DNA from: Haladaptatus litoreus | GTDB taxonomy: Archaea; Halobacteriota; Halobacteria; Halobacteriales; Haladaptataceae | NCBI RefSeq assembly: GCF_900156425.1 | Contig: NZ_FTNO01000001.1 | Location: 1,736,001-1,800,000 of the forward strand | Length of the DNA stretch: 64,000 bases | Direction: 5' to 3' | Shown: piece by piece, positions 43,260 through 54,196 of the stretch | How positions within the stretch are numbered: the stretch's first letter is position 1 | How the letters are laid out: every line of letters begins with the position of its first letter | Translations under genes and position numbers: made by a program | The notes under the pieces: model-generated | Told to the model about the DNA's origin: nothing | The model's input: only the letters and a program-made list of their open reading frames with translations | Database searches by the model: none

Positions 43260-43523
43260 ATGCTCAACCTGCGTATGGACAATTTCATGGTCGAGTTGAA
43301 AGACGGGTCGCTGAAAAACGTCGGGCCGACGAATAAAAAAGGGACGGCGAAACTGTTCAACGTCGAATCGGCAGAAGCACGCGAGTTCGGCGACAAGCGC
43401 GTCAAACTCGTGTTCGAGGACGAAGACGGAAACGAGGTACAGGTCGCCCTGTTTCCCGATCACGTCCGGAAAATCGCGGGCGAGATCGAAAATCTCGAAG
43501 AAGACAGTCCTGTTTTCGAGTAA
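43260..43523 (+). CDS. Haloarchaeal conserved protein, unknown
   Basis: 87 aa. MLNLRMDNFMVELKDGSLKNVGPTNKKGTAKLFNVESAEAREFGDKRVKLVFEDEDGNEVQVALFPDHVRKIAGEIENLEEDSPVFE is beta-rich and acidic. TATA-like TAATTAAG about 27-30 nt upstream supports ATG 43260 as a leaderless start; ATG 43275 is an alternative. A terminator (CGAAAC/GTTTCG hairpin, 43532-43546, plus T-run 43552-43557) follows. No family is recognised. Confidence 0.7.
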   Translation: MLNLRMDNFMVELKDGSLKNVGPTNKKGTAKLFNVESAEAREFGDKRVKLVFEDEDGNEVQVALFPDHVRKIAGEIENLEEDSPVFE

Positions 43524-43531
43524 GCGAAAAA

Positions 43532-43557
43532 CGAAACCCTGTTTCGGCGTGTTTTTT
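43532..43557 (+). terminator. Hairpin plus T-run terminator
   Basis: CGAAAC CCT GTTTCG hairpin followed by GGCGTG and TTTTTT (43552-43557). It ends the transcript of the 87-aa gene. Confidence 0.5.
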
Positions 43558-43631
43558 CGTGTTGCAGTGCCTTCGAAACGTTAGCGACCCTATAATAATA
43601 TCATGGTATGTAGTATCATGATGTGGCGAGC

Positions 43632-43883
43632 ATGTCCACGATTACCGACCCAGAGACAAAGACTGTCCGGACGAGCGACGAGGAAGCGAAGTCGTCCGAC
43701 CACTCGCTTTCGACCCCGATTCAGCGTATCGGTTTTTGGACGGCCGTCGCACTTCCATTCCTGTATATGCCCCTGCTGGCAACCGGCCTCAACACGCCCG
43801 GCCAGTTACAGACGTTTCTCATACTGGTCGCGATAAATATGACTGCACTCCTCATCGGACATCGACACCGCGAAAAGGCTTAA
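43632..43883 (+). CDS. Small membrane protein
   Basis: 83 aa from MSTITDPETKTVRTSDEEAKSSDHSLSTPIQRIGFWTAVALPFLYMPLLATGLNTPGQLQTFLILVAINMTALLIGHRHREKA. An acidic/polar N-terminal 35 residues precede two membrane helices. An upstream in-frame GTG is less likely. The function is unknown; the pattern is common in haloarchaea. AT-rich CCTATAATAATATC at 43590-43603 is a probable TATA box. Confidence 0.7.
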   Translation: MSTITDPETKTVRTSDEEAKSSDHSLSTPIQRIGFWTAVALPFLYMPLLATGLNTPGQLQTFLILVAINMTALLIGHRHREKA

Positions 43884-43977
43884 CAGGTCACTAATCAGAA
43901 CGGTAGATGTTAGCATTAACCATGTCATTTGCCTTAGTGAGAGTATAACTATGCCATTTCGTCCCGCATGAAACGGT

Positions 43978-44142
43978 ATGTCCCAGTCAGCCATGTCCGT
44001 CGGATGCCCGCACTGCGGAACGGCATCCGCGGTCGAACTAGCGACCACCGATGGGGCCGAACACGCAAACCAAGAACGCCTCAAAGGAAGACGAGTGGAC
44101 TGTCAGCACTGCGGCGACGACTTCTCGTTTTACTACTACTGA
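43978..44142 (+). CDS. Small zinc-ribbon (CPxCG-like) protein
   Basis: 54 aa. MSQSAMSVGCPHCGTASAVELATTDGAEHANQERLKGRRVDCQHCGDDFSFYYY contains two CxxC knuckles (CPHC, CQHC) separated by about 33 residues and an aromatic tail. It is one of several tiny zinc-ribbon proteins in this window. Role unknown. Too short for most automatic gene callers. Confidence 0.7.
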   Translation: MSQSAMSVGCPHCGTASAVELATTDGAEHANQERLKGRRVDCQHCGDDFSFYYY

Positions 44143-44229
44143 CCCCCGTTCGTCCGAAACAGATAGGGTCGAATGTTCGCCGGGATTTCGACAACCGTTT
44201 TAGGCCGGAACTATTTTGTCCCAGTATAA

Positions 44230-46305
44230 ATGGGTAACTGCGTCATTTGCGGAACGTCTGTCGACGGCCCAATTTGTTCGAGCCACGAGCAGGACGTTCT
44301 CTTCGAATTCGAAGGAAACCACCCGCAGCAACTCTCTGTGGGTCGATACTACAAAGGTACGGTCGATGGCTTCGCCGACTTCGGCGTCTTCATTGACATC
44401 GGTAAAAACGTCACCGGCCTCCTCCACAAAAGCGAACTGAACCAGCGACTCGAAAGTATCGACTGGAACTCGGGCGACACCGTTTTCATCCAAGTTCTCG
44501 GCGTCCGTGACAACGGCAACGTCGACCTCGGGTCGTCCATCCGCCAGTCGGAACGCGAGTTCCGCGGCAAACTGATTCAGGACGCCGAAAACACGTACCT
44601 TCCCGACGAATCCGAAACCGAACGAACGGAACAGGACGACTCAGAGCAGTCGAACCAACAGTCACGAACCGAATCGAGCGAAGCGAACGAAGAGAAAGAA
44701 CAGGAAGAAAACGAGACACCCGAACCCGCACCAACCACTGACGGGTCGGGAAACGCGGTCGGTAGCGCGACAGTCTCCGAACACAAAGAACCGTTGGAGC
44801 GCGTCACCATCGACAGCCTGAGCGACCGAGTCGGCGAACGCGTCCGAATCGAAGGCGAAATCGTCGGCGCGAGTCAGACCAGCGGCCCGACCGTCTTCGA
44901 ACTGCGCGACGAAACCGCCGTCGTGGACTGTGCCGCGTTCAAAGAGGCTGGCGTCCGCGCGTACCCCGAAGTAGACACAGGCGACGTCGTCCGCCTCGTC
45001 GGCGACGTCGAACTCCGTAACAACGAACTGCAAGTCGAAACCGAACAACTCGACGCGCTCAGCGACGAGGAAGAGGACGCCGTCGTCACCCGACTCGCCG
45101 AAGCGCTGGAAGACGAAGCACGCCCGGCGGACGTTGATTTGCTCGCCGAGGACTCCGTCGTCTCCGCGATTCACGACGACATCACGGACGCCGCCGGTGC
45201 GATTCGCCGCGCCGTCATCGAGTCTCGTCCGGTCATCGTTCGACACAACGCGAGCGCCGAAGGCTACGTGGCCGGTGCCGCGCTCGAACGCGCGGTGCTT
45301 CCGCTGGTGCGCGAAGAACACGCCCGAAGCGACGCCCAGTACCACTACTTCGACCGCCGACCGCTCGAAGACGGCCAGTACGACATGCAAGACGCGACGA
45401 AAGACGCGACGAACATGCTCGACAACCGCGAGCGCCACGACGAGAAACTCCCCCTCTTCGTTCTCGTGGATGCCGGAAGTACGGTCGAATCCAGTGACGG
45501 ACTCGACCTGCTCGACATCTACGGTGCGCCACACGTCGTCATCGACACGCAGTATCCCGACGACGACGTTGCGGAGACGGCGGAAGTCGTCGTCAACTCA
45601 CATCTCGGCGATTCGGACGAGGACGTCGCGGCAGGCGTCCTCGGTGCGAACGTCGCGGCCCACATCAACGACGACGTGCGCGAAGACGTCTCGCACCTTC
45701 CAGCAGTGAGCTACTGGGAAGATACGCCGTCCGAGTACGTCGAACTCGCGGAAGAAGCAGGCTACGACGAAGACCACGTCACGGCCCTGCGCGAGGCAGT
45801 CGCGCTGGAAGCCTACTACCAGTCCTACGAGGACAAGCGCGAACTCATCACCGACCTGCTGTTCGAGCACGCGAAACGCGACCTCGCCGAGCACATTAGC
45901 GAGCAGTTCCGCACGAAACTCGAAAACGAACTGGACACCGCCGAACCGAACCTCTCGGTTCGCGGCGCGAACGGCGTGACCTTCACCGTCCTCGACACGG
46001 ACGCTTACACGCACCGATTCGACTTCCCGCCGACGGCGGTTCTCCTCGATGCGCTCCACCGACACGACATCACGGGACGCCCCGGCGGCCAGAACGTCAC
46101 CCTCGGCCTCGCGGACGACGAAATCCACATCCGAAGCGATGTCGGCATCAACGTCCGCGATATCGAGGACGAAGTCCGCGAACGCGCGCCTGACGCCGGA
46201 ATCGTCGCTGTCGGCACCCGCAACGGTAAGTTCGAGTTCCTCCGCGGCGAGCGCGAGGCCGCACTCGACGCCGTCATCGAGTCGGTTAGCGAACACCTGA
46301 ACTAG
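44230..46305 (+). CDS. S1/OB-fold and DHH (RecJ-like) phosphoesterase
   Basis: 691 aa. An N-terminal zinc finger (CVICGTSVDGPICSSH) is followed by an S1 domain (about 30-105, VGRYYKGTVDGFADFGVFIDIGKNVTGLLHKSEL). An acidic Glu/Gln/Ser-rich linker (about 120-180) leads to an OB-fold (about 185-280, LSDRVGERVRIEGEIVGASQTSGPTVFELRDETAVVDCAAF). The DHH-like core follows (ESRPVIVRHNASAEGYVAGAALERAVLP, LFVLVDAGSTVESSDGLDLLDIYG), with DTQYPDDDV replacing the classic DHH; the DHHA1-like region has GRPGGQNVTLGLADDEIHIRSDVGI. It is haloarchaeal RecJ-like, probably acting on nucleic-acid or nucleotide substrates. Metal ligands are only partly kept. Confidence 0.82.
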   Translation: MGNCVICGTSVDGPICSSHEQDVLFEFEGNHPQQLSVGRYYKGTVDGFADFGVFIDIGKNVTGLLHKSELNQRLESIDWNSGDTVFIQVLGVRDNGNVDLGSSIRQSEREFRGKLIQDAENTYLPDESETERTEQDDSEQSNQQSRTESSEANEEKEQEENETPEPAPTTDGSGNAVGSATVSEHKEPLERVTIDSLSDRVGERVRIEGEIVGASQTSGPTVFELRDETAVVDCAAFKEAGVRAYPEVDTGDVVRLVGDVELRNNELQVETEQLDALSDEEEDAVVTRLAEALEDEARPADVDLLAEDSVVSAIHDDITDAAGAIRRAVIESRPVIVRHNASAEGYVAGAALERAVLPLVREEHARSDAQYHYFDRRPLEDGQYDMQDATKDATNMLDNRERHDEKLPLFVLVDAGSTVESSDGLDLLDIYGAPHVVIDTQYPDDDVAETAEVVVNSHLGDSDEDVAAGVLGANVAAHINDDVREDVSHLPAVSYWEDTPSEYVELAEEAGYDEDHVTALREAVALEAYYQSYEDKRELITDLLFEHAKRDLAEHISEQFRTKLENELDTAEPNLSVRGANGVTFTVLDTDAYTHRFDFPPTAVLLDALHRHDITGRPGGQNVTLGLADDEIHIRSDVGINVRDIEDEVRERAPDAGIVAVGTRNGKFEFLRGEREAALDAVIESVSEHLN

Positions 46306-46320
46306 ACGCGCAAGAACTCG

Positions 46321-46325
46321 TTTTT
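46321..46325 (+). terminator. T-run terminator
   Basis: TTTTT at 46321-46325, about 16 nt after the stop of the DHH/OB-fold gene, followed by further T-rich stretches (GTTTTGTTTTC). Confidence 0.35.
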
Positions 46326-46400
46326 CATCAGTTTTGTTTTCGATAGCTTCGTCGTTCGATTCGATGATTTCGTACGACTGCTCATACTGTTCTTTCTGAA

Positions 46401-46449
46401 GTGACGCTCGCTGATGCTAGGCGCAAGCCAGCATCAACGACGGTCACAC
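46401..46449 (+). ncRNA. H/ACA-like hairpin (candidate)
   Basis: A two-tiered hairpin. The lower stem is GTGAC (46401-46405)/GTCAC (46443-46447). An internal loop GCTCGC/ACGACG leads to the upper stem TGATGCT/AGCATCA (46412-46418/46430-46436), then A bulge and GGC GCAA GCC. ACA overlaps the end of the lower stem (46446-46448). This is the outline of an H/ACA guide, but no kink-turn is visible. It lies in the 248-nt gap between the DHH gene and elp3. Confidence 0.3.
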
Positions 46450-46553
46450 CAGTAAAATAAGTTTCAGCAACTCGGACGAATCTCTTTTGTCAAACTCCAA
46501 GTGCTAGTCGTAGACGACACGCTTATCCGGGGCAAACGACCAAATACCACGTA

Positions 46554-48215
46554 ATGAGTACCGAGACGCCGGACGCCACGGAAACGGAGGCGTTCGAGCA
46601 GGTCTGCGAGGCGCTCGTAGAGCGCATCCTCGCGGGCGACATCGAGCGCGACGACGTGGAGAGTGCAAAACTCCAAGCCTGCTCCGAGTTCTCCGCCGCG
46701 AAAGTGCCGAAGAACTCGGAGATTCTGGACTACGCGCCGAACGACCAACGCGAAGAGTTGGAGGCAGTGCTGCAGCGCAAACCCGTCAGGACCGCGTCCG
46801 GCGTCTCCCCGGTTGCGATTATGACCAGCCCACACCAGTGCCCGCACGGGAAATGTCTCTACTGTCCCGGCGGCCCGTCCTCGGAGTTCTCCTCCTCACA
46901 GAGCTATACGGGCCACGAACCGGCGGCGGCGCGCGGTGTCCAGAACGATTACGACCCTTACGGGCAAGTCACCTTGCGACTGGAGCAGATGCGCGAAATC
47001 GGCCACCCCGTCGATAAAGTCGAACTCATCCTGATGGGTGGTACGATGACCGCCCGGAGCCACGACTATCAGGAGTGGTTCGTCAAGCGCGCGCTGGAGG
47101 CGATGAACGACTACGACGTGGATAAGGAACCCGAACCGGCGGAAGGCGTGAGTTTCGCGCAGGATTTCGACGAATACGAGTTTTCGTATTTGGAGGACGT
47201 TATCGCCGAAAACGAAACGAACGACGTGCGCAACATTGGAACGACGTTCGAGACGAAACCCGACTGGTGTGACCCAGAGCAAATCGAACGGATGCTCGAT
47301 TTGGGCGGCACGAAAGTCGAAGTCGGAGTCCAGACCACCTACGAGCGAATCAACCGCGAGATGCACCGCGGCCACGGCGCGCAGGCCTCCATCGAGGCGA
47401 ACCAGCGACTCCGCGACTCGGCGTTCAAGGTCGGCTTCCACATGATGCCCGGGCAACCCGGCATGTCCAAAGAGATGTGCGTGGAGGACTTCCGGCGCAT
47501 CTTCGAGGACGAAAAGTGGAAACCGGACTACCTCAAGATCTACCCGACGCTGGTCGTTCGCGGCACCGCCACCTACGACTGGTGGTATCAGGACGAGTAC
47601 GAACCCCTCCGAAACGAGGAGGCCGCGGAAATCGTCGCGGAAATCAAGTCCATGATTCCGCGCTACGTCCGCCTTCAGCGCGTTCAGCGCGACATCCCCG
47701 CGGACTTCATCGACGCCGGGGTGTGGAAGTCCAACCTCCGCCAACTCGCCCGGAAGAAGATGGACGAACACGGGTGGACGTGTGACTGCATCCGATGCCG
47801 TGAAGTCGGCATGAACGACGAGGAACCCGAAAACGTCGAGATGGACGTGCTGACCTACGAGGCGGGCGGCGGCACGGAACATTTCATCAGCTTCGAGGAC
47901 TTCGACAAGGACTTGCTCGTCGGCTTCTGTCGTCTGCGATTCCCCGGCGACCCGGTTCGCCGGGAACTCGACAACGCCGCACTCATCCGCGAACTCCACG
48001 TTTACGGAAGCGAGGTGTCCGTCGGGTCGGAAAGCGAGGACACCCAGCACCAACACCGCGGATACGGTCGCCGACTGATGGAGAAAGCAGAAGACCTCGC
48101 CCGAGACGCAGGCTACGAGAAACTCAGCGTCATCTCCGGCATCGGCGCGCGCGAGTACTACCGGAACAAACTGGGCTACCATCAGGATGGTCCCTACGTG
48201 AGTAAACTAATCTGA
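46554..48215 (+). CDS. elp3: tRNA uridine-34 carboxymethyl-modifying enzyme Elp3
   Basis: 553 aa. It is a radical-SAM and acetyltransferase fusion that forms cm5U-type modifications on tRNA wobble uridine. PVRTASGVSPVAIMTSPHQCPHGKCLYCPGGPSSEFSSSQSYTG contains the CxxxxCxxC cluster. MGGTMTARSHDYQEWFVKRALEAMN, GTTFETKPDWCDPEQIERMLDLGGTKVEVGVQTTYERINREMHRGH, and KVGFHMMPGQPGMSKEMCVEDFRRIF follow. The GNAT domain ends with HQHRGYGRRLMEKAEDLARDAGYEKLSVISGIGAREYYRNKLGY. Archaeal Elp3 works without the other Elongator subunits. Confidence 0.97.
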   Translation: MSTETPDATETEAFEQVCEALVERILAGDIERDDVESAKLQACSEFSAAKVPKNSEILDYAPNDQREELEAVLQRKPVRTASGVSPVAIMTSPHQCPHGKCLYCPGGPSSEFSSSQSYTGHEPAAARGVQNDYDPYGQVTLRLEQMREIGHPVDKVELILMGGTMTARSHDYQEWFVKRALEAMNDYDVDKEPEPAEGVSFAQDFDEYEFSYLEDVIAENETNDVRNIGTTFETKPDWCDPEQIERMLDLGGTKVEVGVQTTYERINREMHRGHGAQASIEANQRLRDSAFKVGFHMMPGQPGMSKEMCVEDFRRIFEDEKWKPDYLKIYPTLVVRGTATYDWWYQDEYEPLRNEEAAEIVAEIKSMIPRYVRLQRVQRDIPADFIDAGVWKSNLRQLARKKMDEHGWTCDCIRCREVGMNDEEPENVEMDVLTYEAGGGTEHFISFEDFDKDLLVGFCRLRFPGDPVRRELDNAALIRELHVYGSEVSVGSESEDTQHQHRGYGRRLMEKAEDLARDAGYEKLSVISGIGAREYYRNKLGYHQDGPYVSKLI

Positions 48216-48350
48216 GGGCAGGATACGGGCGAGCGAGTGACCCGTCATCAGCAATCGGAGTCATGCCAATTTTGCTTTCGTCCTAGGTTCTATTCTCATC
48301 GAACAATATCGACACATCACCTCTCGAACACCGCGTCTCGGGTTGCACAG

Positions 48351-48418
48351 ATTTATAAGTGAGAAGCAAAAAGTTGGGGATGCCGATACGCGACGCTTTT
48401 CTCGTCGTCTGTCGGCAT
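48351..48418 (+). other. TATA box followed by a strong hairpin
   Basis: ATTTATAAGT (48351-48360) followed about 25 nt later by ATGCCGA.TAC.GCGACG CTTTTCT CGTCGT.C.TGTCGGCAT (48380-48418). It could be a small RNA or a leaderless ORF starting at ATG 48380 (69 codons; basic, not haloarchaeal in composition). The remaining part of 48216-48603 shows no gene. Confidence 0.35.
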
Positions 48419-48603
48419 ATCGGGACTGTGCGCCTCGTCGCGTGGGCACACTGGTCGGAACCCACCGGCTTCCGGAAGCCACACCCCAACCCCCCCTCGT
48501 CTCCAGTCGTCTTCCACTCTTCGCAAACCAAAATCGAAACACCATCTTCGAGAGTAGCTCTGCCCACTTTTTCGAATCGTCGATTGTAGCCAGACGAGAC
48601 AGC

Positions 48604-48771
48604 TCAGTTCGAAGCCCGAAGAAACGACCTGACGAAAATCAGGATACCGAACACGGCAAACGCGAGGAAAATTATCGTATTTGTATCTAACCCGCTGAAG
48701 GCGACGACAAGGTAGCTGATTATTGCTCCAACAAGTGCCAGAGCGAACGTAGACAGGATATTCCGATTCAT
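48604..48771 (-). CDS. Small membrane protein
   Basis: 55 aa from MNRNILSTFALALVGAIISYLVVAFSGLDTNTIIFLAFAVFGILIFVRSFLRASN. Two hydrophobic helices connected by a short polar turn (FSGLDTNT), ending in a basic tail. The ATG at 48771 is preferred over an upstream ATG (48792) that adds MAIRRDC. Function unknown. Confidence 0.65.
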   Translation of the reverse strand: MNRNILSTFALALVGAIISYLVVAFSGLDTNTIIFLAFAVFGILIFVRSFLRASN

Positions 48772-48882
48772 ACAGTCACGTCGTATCGCCACGCTACTAA
48801 AACCGGGAGAATCGCGGTTCGAGATGAAGTAGCGTCGTCACTCGAAAACGGTGGATAAAAAACGAACAGTCGGCTTCGTCGT

Positions 48883-50418
<1,536 letters not shown>

Positions 50419-50502
50419 GTCTTCGGGCGAAAGTCGAACGGGTACGCTAAAAAAGACTCCCAATTCGGAGCGACCGTTCTCCTATTTTCTTTCCACCGTC
50501 AC

Positions 50503-51006
50503 TTACTCGTCATCTCCGTGCCAGTAATCCACTTCCGCATCGAGCGGGAAATAACCGCTCAGGGTTCGTCCTTCGTGGTCACCCGGGGCAGACCCCGCGA
50601 ACACGCCGAACTTTCCAGAGTCGGGATACACCGAAACGTCCGGTTCGCGCATGGTCGAAAAACAGAGGTAGCGAAGTTCGTCGTCGGAGTCGTTGACAAC
50701 CCGCCGGGCGTACTCCTCGCCGACCGGAAACGCGACGTAATCACCTGCCTCAAGAGCCTCCTCGTCGTCCTCGATTCGAAGCGTGCCCTCGCCGTCGAGG
50801 ACGAAAATCGCTTCTTCGTTTCCAGTGTGGTAGTGATAGGGCCACGATTTCTTGCCCGGCGGGAGTTCGTAGAGACTACAACCCAACTGCTCGCCGCCGG
50901 ATTCCGCTCCCAACTGCTTGCGCCGAATTTGAAAGACGTCTCCGTGCGATTTTTCGTCCCAATCGAGATTCGATTCGTTGACGACTCGCGGTCGCTCGTC
51001 GTTCAT
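50503..51006 (-). CDS. Cupin domain protein
   Basis: 167 aa. The cupin motif 1 WPYHYHTGNEEAIFVLDGEGTLRI (HxH...E...G) and the second motif EAGDYVAFPVGEEYARRVVNDSDDELRYLCFS (...G.. H-less) are visible. MNDERPRVVNESNLDWDEKSHGDVFQIRRKQLGAESGGEQLGCSLYELPPGKKSWP is typical of small sugar-binding-like cupins. One metal His of the second motif is replaced (R), so the metal site may be incomplete. Location between a RIO-like kinase and aldehyde dehydrogenase gives no clear functional link. Confidence 0.85.
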   Translation of the reverse strand: MNDERPRVVNESNLDWDEKSHGDVFQIRRKQLGAESGGEQLGCSLYELPPGKKSWPYHYHTGNEEAIFVLDGEGTLRIEDDEEALEAGDYVAFPVGEEYARRVVNDSDDELRYLCFSTMREPDVSVYPDSGKFGVFAGSAPGDHEGRTLSGYFPLDAEVDYWHGDDE

Positions 51007-51070
51007 ACGTTTTCGTCACCGACTGCGGAAAAGAGCATTCCGACCGTGCAAAGGTTGGCCGAACGACTCG

Positions 51071-51910
51071 TCAGCCGATTTCCTTGTCTTCAGCGTCGGC
51101 CAGCTTTTCGATTTCGCCTTTCACCGTGGCTGCGTCGAAATCGTGGTCGGGCCGCATGTTCACGAAGTCGAGGAAGTTCCGGGCGGCGAGCAGTTCCTCG
51201 GCGGAATAATGCTCACGGGCGGCCATCACGGCGTCACGAGCGCCGATGAGAGGTGTGAGCGACGCCAATGCGCAGGCGAGGTCGTATGACCTCGCCTCGT
51301 TGATTCGTTCTTCTTTGACGCTCGTCGCGTCGATGAAGTAGATTTCGTCGTTCGCGACGAGCACGTTTTCACCCCGCAAATCTCCGTGCGCGAGATTGTT
51401 GTCGTGCATGCGCGAAAGATAATGGAACAGTGCTGGGGCGTGTTCGTGCATTCGTTCGTCCGTCATCTGTTCGAACGTTTCGAACTCCGGCAGATACTCC
51501 ATCACCAGCACGCCGAGTCCGTCGTATTCGAACGCTTCAATCGGTGCGGGAACGTTCAACCCGATTTCGCGCATCTTCTTCGTCGCTTCGAGTTCGTGGT
51601 CTGCCATCTCGTCCGGCCCGGCGAAGTGCTCGAAAAATCCTTCCGTGCCGCTGGAAAACGCCCCCAAATTTCGGGCGCTGGTAAAGAGCGCGTGAACGAG
51701 CGAGTTCTGGTCGGACGTGATTTTGACGAACCACTGGTCGTCCACGACGCAGGGCGTCGAGAGCCAGTTGTCGGCGTCGATGAACTCGACTCGAACCTCG
51801 TCGCGGTCGTACCGCTCCGCTATTTCGCGGATAACCGCTTCGATGCGAGGCCACTCTATCGTGCCACGAACCAGTCGCCGAATACCCATCAGTGGTTGGT
51901 TGGTCCCCAT
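51071..51910 (-). CDS. RIO-like/Bud32-like serine kinase
   Basis: 279 aa from MGTNQPLMGIRRLVRGTIEWPRIEAVIREIAERYDRDEVRVEFIDADNWLSTPCVVDDQWFVKITSDQNSLVHAL. A kinase-like core: FVKI with the probable ATP Lys, LARH-like MEYLPEFETFEQM, catalytic loop LAHGDLRGENVLV (HGDL..EN), and metal Asp in YFIDATSVKEERINEARSYDLACALASLTPLIGARDAVMAAREHYSAEE. The DFG is replaced by DAT, as in RIO and Bud32-like kinases. The N-terminal ~65 residues appear as an extra domain. Substrate unknown. Confidence 0.78.
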   Translation of the reverse strand: MGTNQPLMGIRRLVRGTIEWPRIEAVIREIAERYDRDEVRVEFIDADNWLSTPCVVDDQWFVKITSDQNSLVHALFTSARNLGAFSSGTEGFFEHFAGPDEMADHELEATKKMREIGLNVPAPIEAFEYDGLGVLVMEYLPEFETFEQMTDERMHEHAPALFHYLSRMHDNNLAHGDLRGENVLVANDEIYFIDATSVKEERINEARSYDLACALASLTPLIGARDAVMAAREHYSAEELLAARNFLDFVNMRPDHDFDAATVKGEIEKLADAEDKEIG

Positions 51911-52020
51911 GATTGATAAACTCTCTCGCCGCAAGATTCCAGATTTTATGGGGCAATTTCTGCGGTTTCAGCAAATGAAAGCGGATGCTTTGTTTTTCGG
52001 TGTCTTCGGGAACGAAGCGA

Positions 52021-52101
52021 CCGAATGCTCGCAACATCTCCGATGTTGCAGTGTCCTCACGAGCGAAGCGAGTGAGGGCTCGCCATGACGGAGTCATGGC
52101 G
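52021..52101. repeat. Array of three tandem hairpins upstream of acyl-CoA dehydrogenase
   Basis: GCAACATC TCC GATGTTGC (52031-52049), CTCAC...GTGAG (52056-52076, with tandem G.A in the stem GAGCGAAGCGA), and CGCCATGAC GGA GTCATGGCG (52081-52101). Each is preceded by a (A/G)GTGTC(C/T) tag (GGTGTCTTCGG at about 51999, AGTGTCC at 52050, GGTGTCTTT at about 52101). They lie between divergent genes, close to the promoter of the + gene at 52137. Confidence 0.6.
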
Positions 52102-52136
52102 GTGTCTTTATACTCCGACCTGCGCAAATTTTGCGC

Positions 52137-53279
<1,143 letters not shown>

Positions 53280-53314
53280 GCAGTAGCGAATCCTTTCTAC
53301 GATTAAAACTGATT

Positions 53315-53848
53315 TCAGTACGTCGGACTCTCCTCTCGTTCACCATCTCGCTTGTTCACCACGCGCGCGAGGATGAACAGCGCATCCGACAGTCGATTCA
53401 GATAGGTCACGGCATCCTCGTTGATGTCCTCTTCGCTCGCCAGCGCGACTGCTCGGCGCTCGGCGCGCCGACAGACAGCGCGGGCGTGGTGCAGATTCGC
53501 CCCCGATTCGCTTCCACCGGGGAGGATGAACGAGGTGAGCGGCTCTAGCTCCTCGTCGTGGGCGTCCATCCACGATTCGAGCAGGTCGGCGTGTTCCGCG
53601 CCGACCTGCGGGTCGTCCTCGTCGGGTTCCGGATTCGCAAAATCGGCCTGCACGATGTGGAGGTGATTCTGAATCTCGCGGAGTTGGTCGTCCACGTCGT
53701 CGTGGCCAGTGGGTCGGCATCGTCCGATGAGGGCGTTCACTTCGTCAACCGTACCGTAGGCTTCGATTCGCGGGCTGGCTTTCGAGACGCGGGACATATT
53801 TTGCAGGTCGGTCTGGCCCGCGTCGCCGCGCCCGGTGTAGATTTTCAT
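53315..53848 (-). CDS. PduO-type cob(I)alamin adenosyltransferase
   Basis: 177 aa from MKIYTGRGDAGQTDLQNMSRVSKASPRIEAYGTVDEVNALIG. It adenosylates cob(I)alamin to adenosylcobalamin. The family signatures TGRGDAGQTDL, GTVDEVNA, and the C-terminal ATP-binding GGSESGANLHHARAVCRRAERRAVALASEEDINEDAVTYLNRLSDALFILARVVNK with RR-x-x-R all are present. The start codon overlaps the preceding gene's stop (ATGA). It is co-transcribed with the glutaredoxin-like gene. Confidence 0.93.
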   Translation of the reverse strand: MKIYTGRGDAGQTDLQNMSRVSKASPRIEAYGTVDEVNALIGRCRPTGHDDVDDQLREIQNHLHIVQADFANPEPDEDDPQVGAEHADLLESWMDAHDEELEPLTSFILPGGSESGANLHHARAVCRRAERRAVALASEEDINEDAVTYLNRLSDALFILARVVNKRDGEREESPTY

Positions 53849-54087
53849 GCGAGCGACTGCTCCACGTACTCCACGATTTTCTCGCTTTCTGCCATCGTGA
53901 CGCCCGAATCCTCGTTGACGAGGACGGGCACACCGCGCTGACCGCTGACGCGTTTTACCTCGTTTCGCTTCGAGTGCAGGGCTTCGACCCATTCGGTTTC
54001 GTACTCGATTCCCTCGTCGTCGAGTGCATCGTGGACTTTCTCGCAGTACGGACAGCCGTCGAGCGAGTACAGCGTTATCGAAGGCAT
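53845..54087 (-). CDS. Glutaredoxin-like thiol oxidoreductase
   Basis: 80 aa, MPSITLYSLDGCPYCEKVHDALDDEGIEYETEWVEALHSKRNEVKRVSGQRGVPVLVNEDSGVTMAESEKIVEYVEQSLA. CPYC active site at residues 12-15, cis-Pro in VPVLV and GVTMAESEKIVEYVE as C-terminal helix. It is a glutaredoxin/GST N-terminal-type thioredoxin fold. Overlap with the adenosyltransferase gene by 4 nt suggests coupling, perhaps keeping its substrate reduced, but that is inference. Confidence 0.9.
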   Translation of the reverse strand: MPSITLYSLDGCPYCEKVHDALDDEGIEYETEWVEALHSKRNEVKRVSGQRGVPVLVNEDSGVTMAESEKIVEYVEQSLA

Positions 54088-54196
54088 GGGAGGGACATGG
54101 GGCGCGAGCGTAAAGTAAGCTCCCGTCCCGGATGGTACTCCCGTCGTTTTGATGATTACCTGTACAGTATTTCGCCACTCGCGTCGTACCCGTTTT

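Noticed and set aside
48380..48589. A 69-aa leaderless protein starting MPIRDAFLVVCRHIG
   Set aside because: The predicted protein is basic and Pro/Ser-rich, unlike haloarchaeal proteins, and no domain is visible; kept only as an uncertain site.
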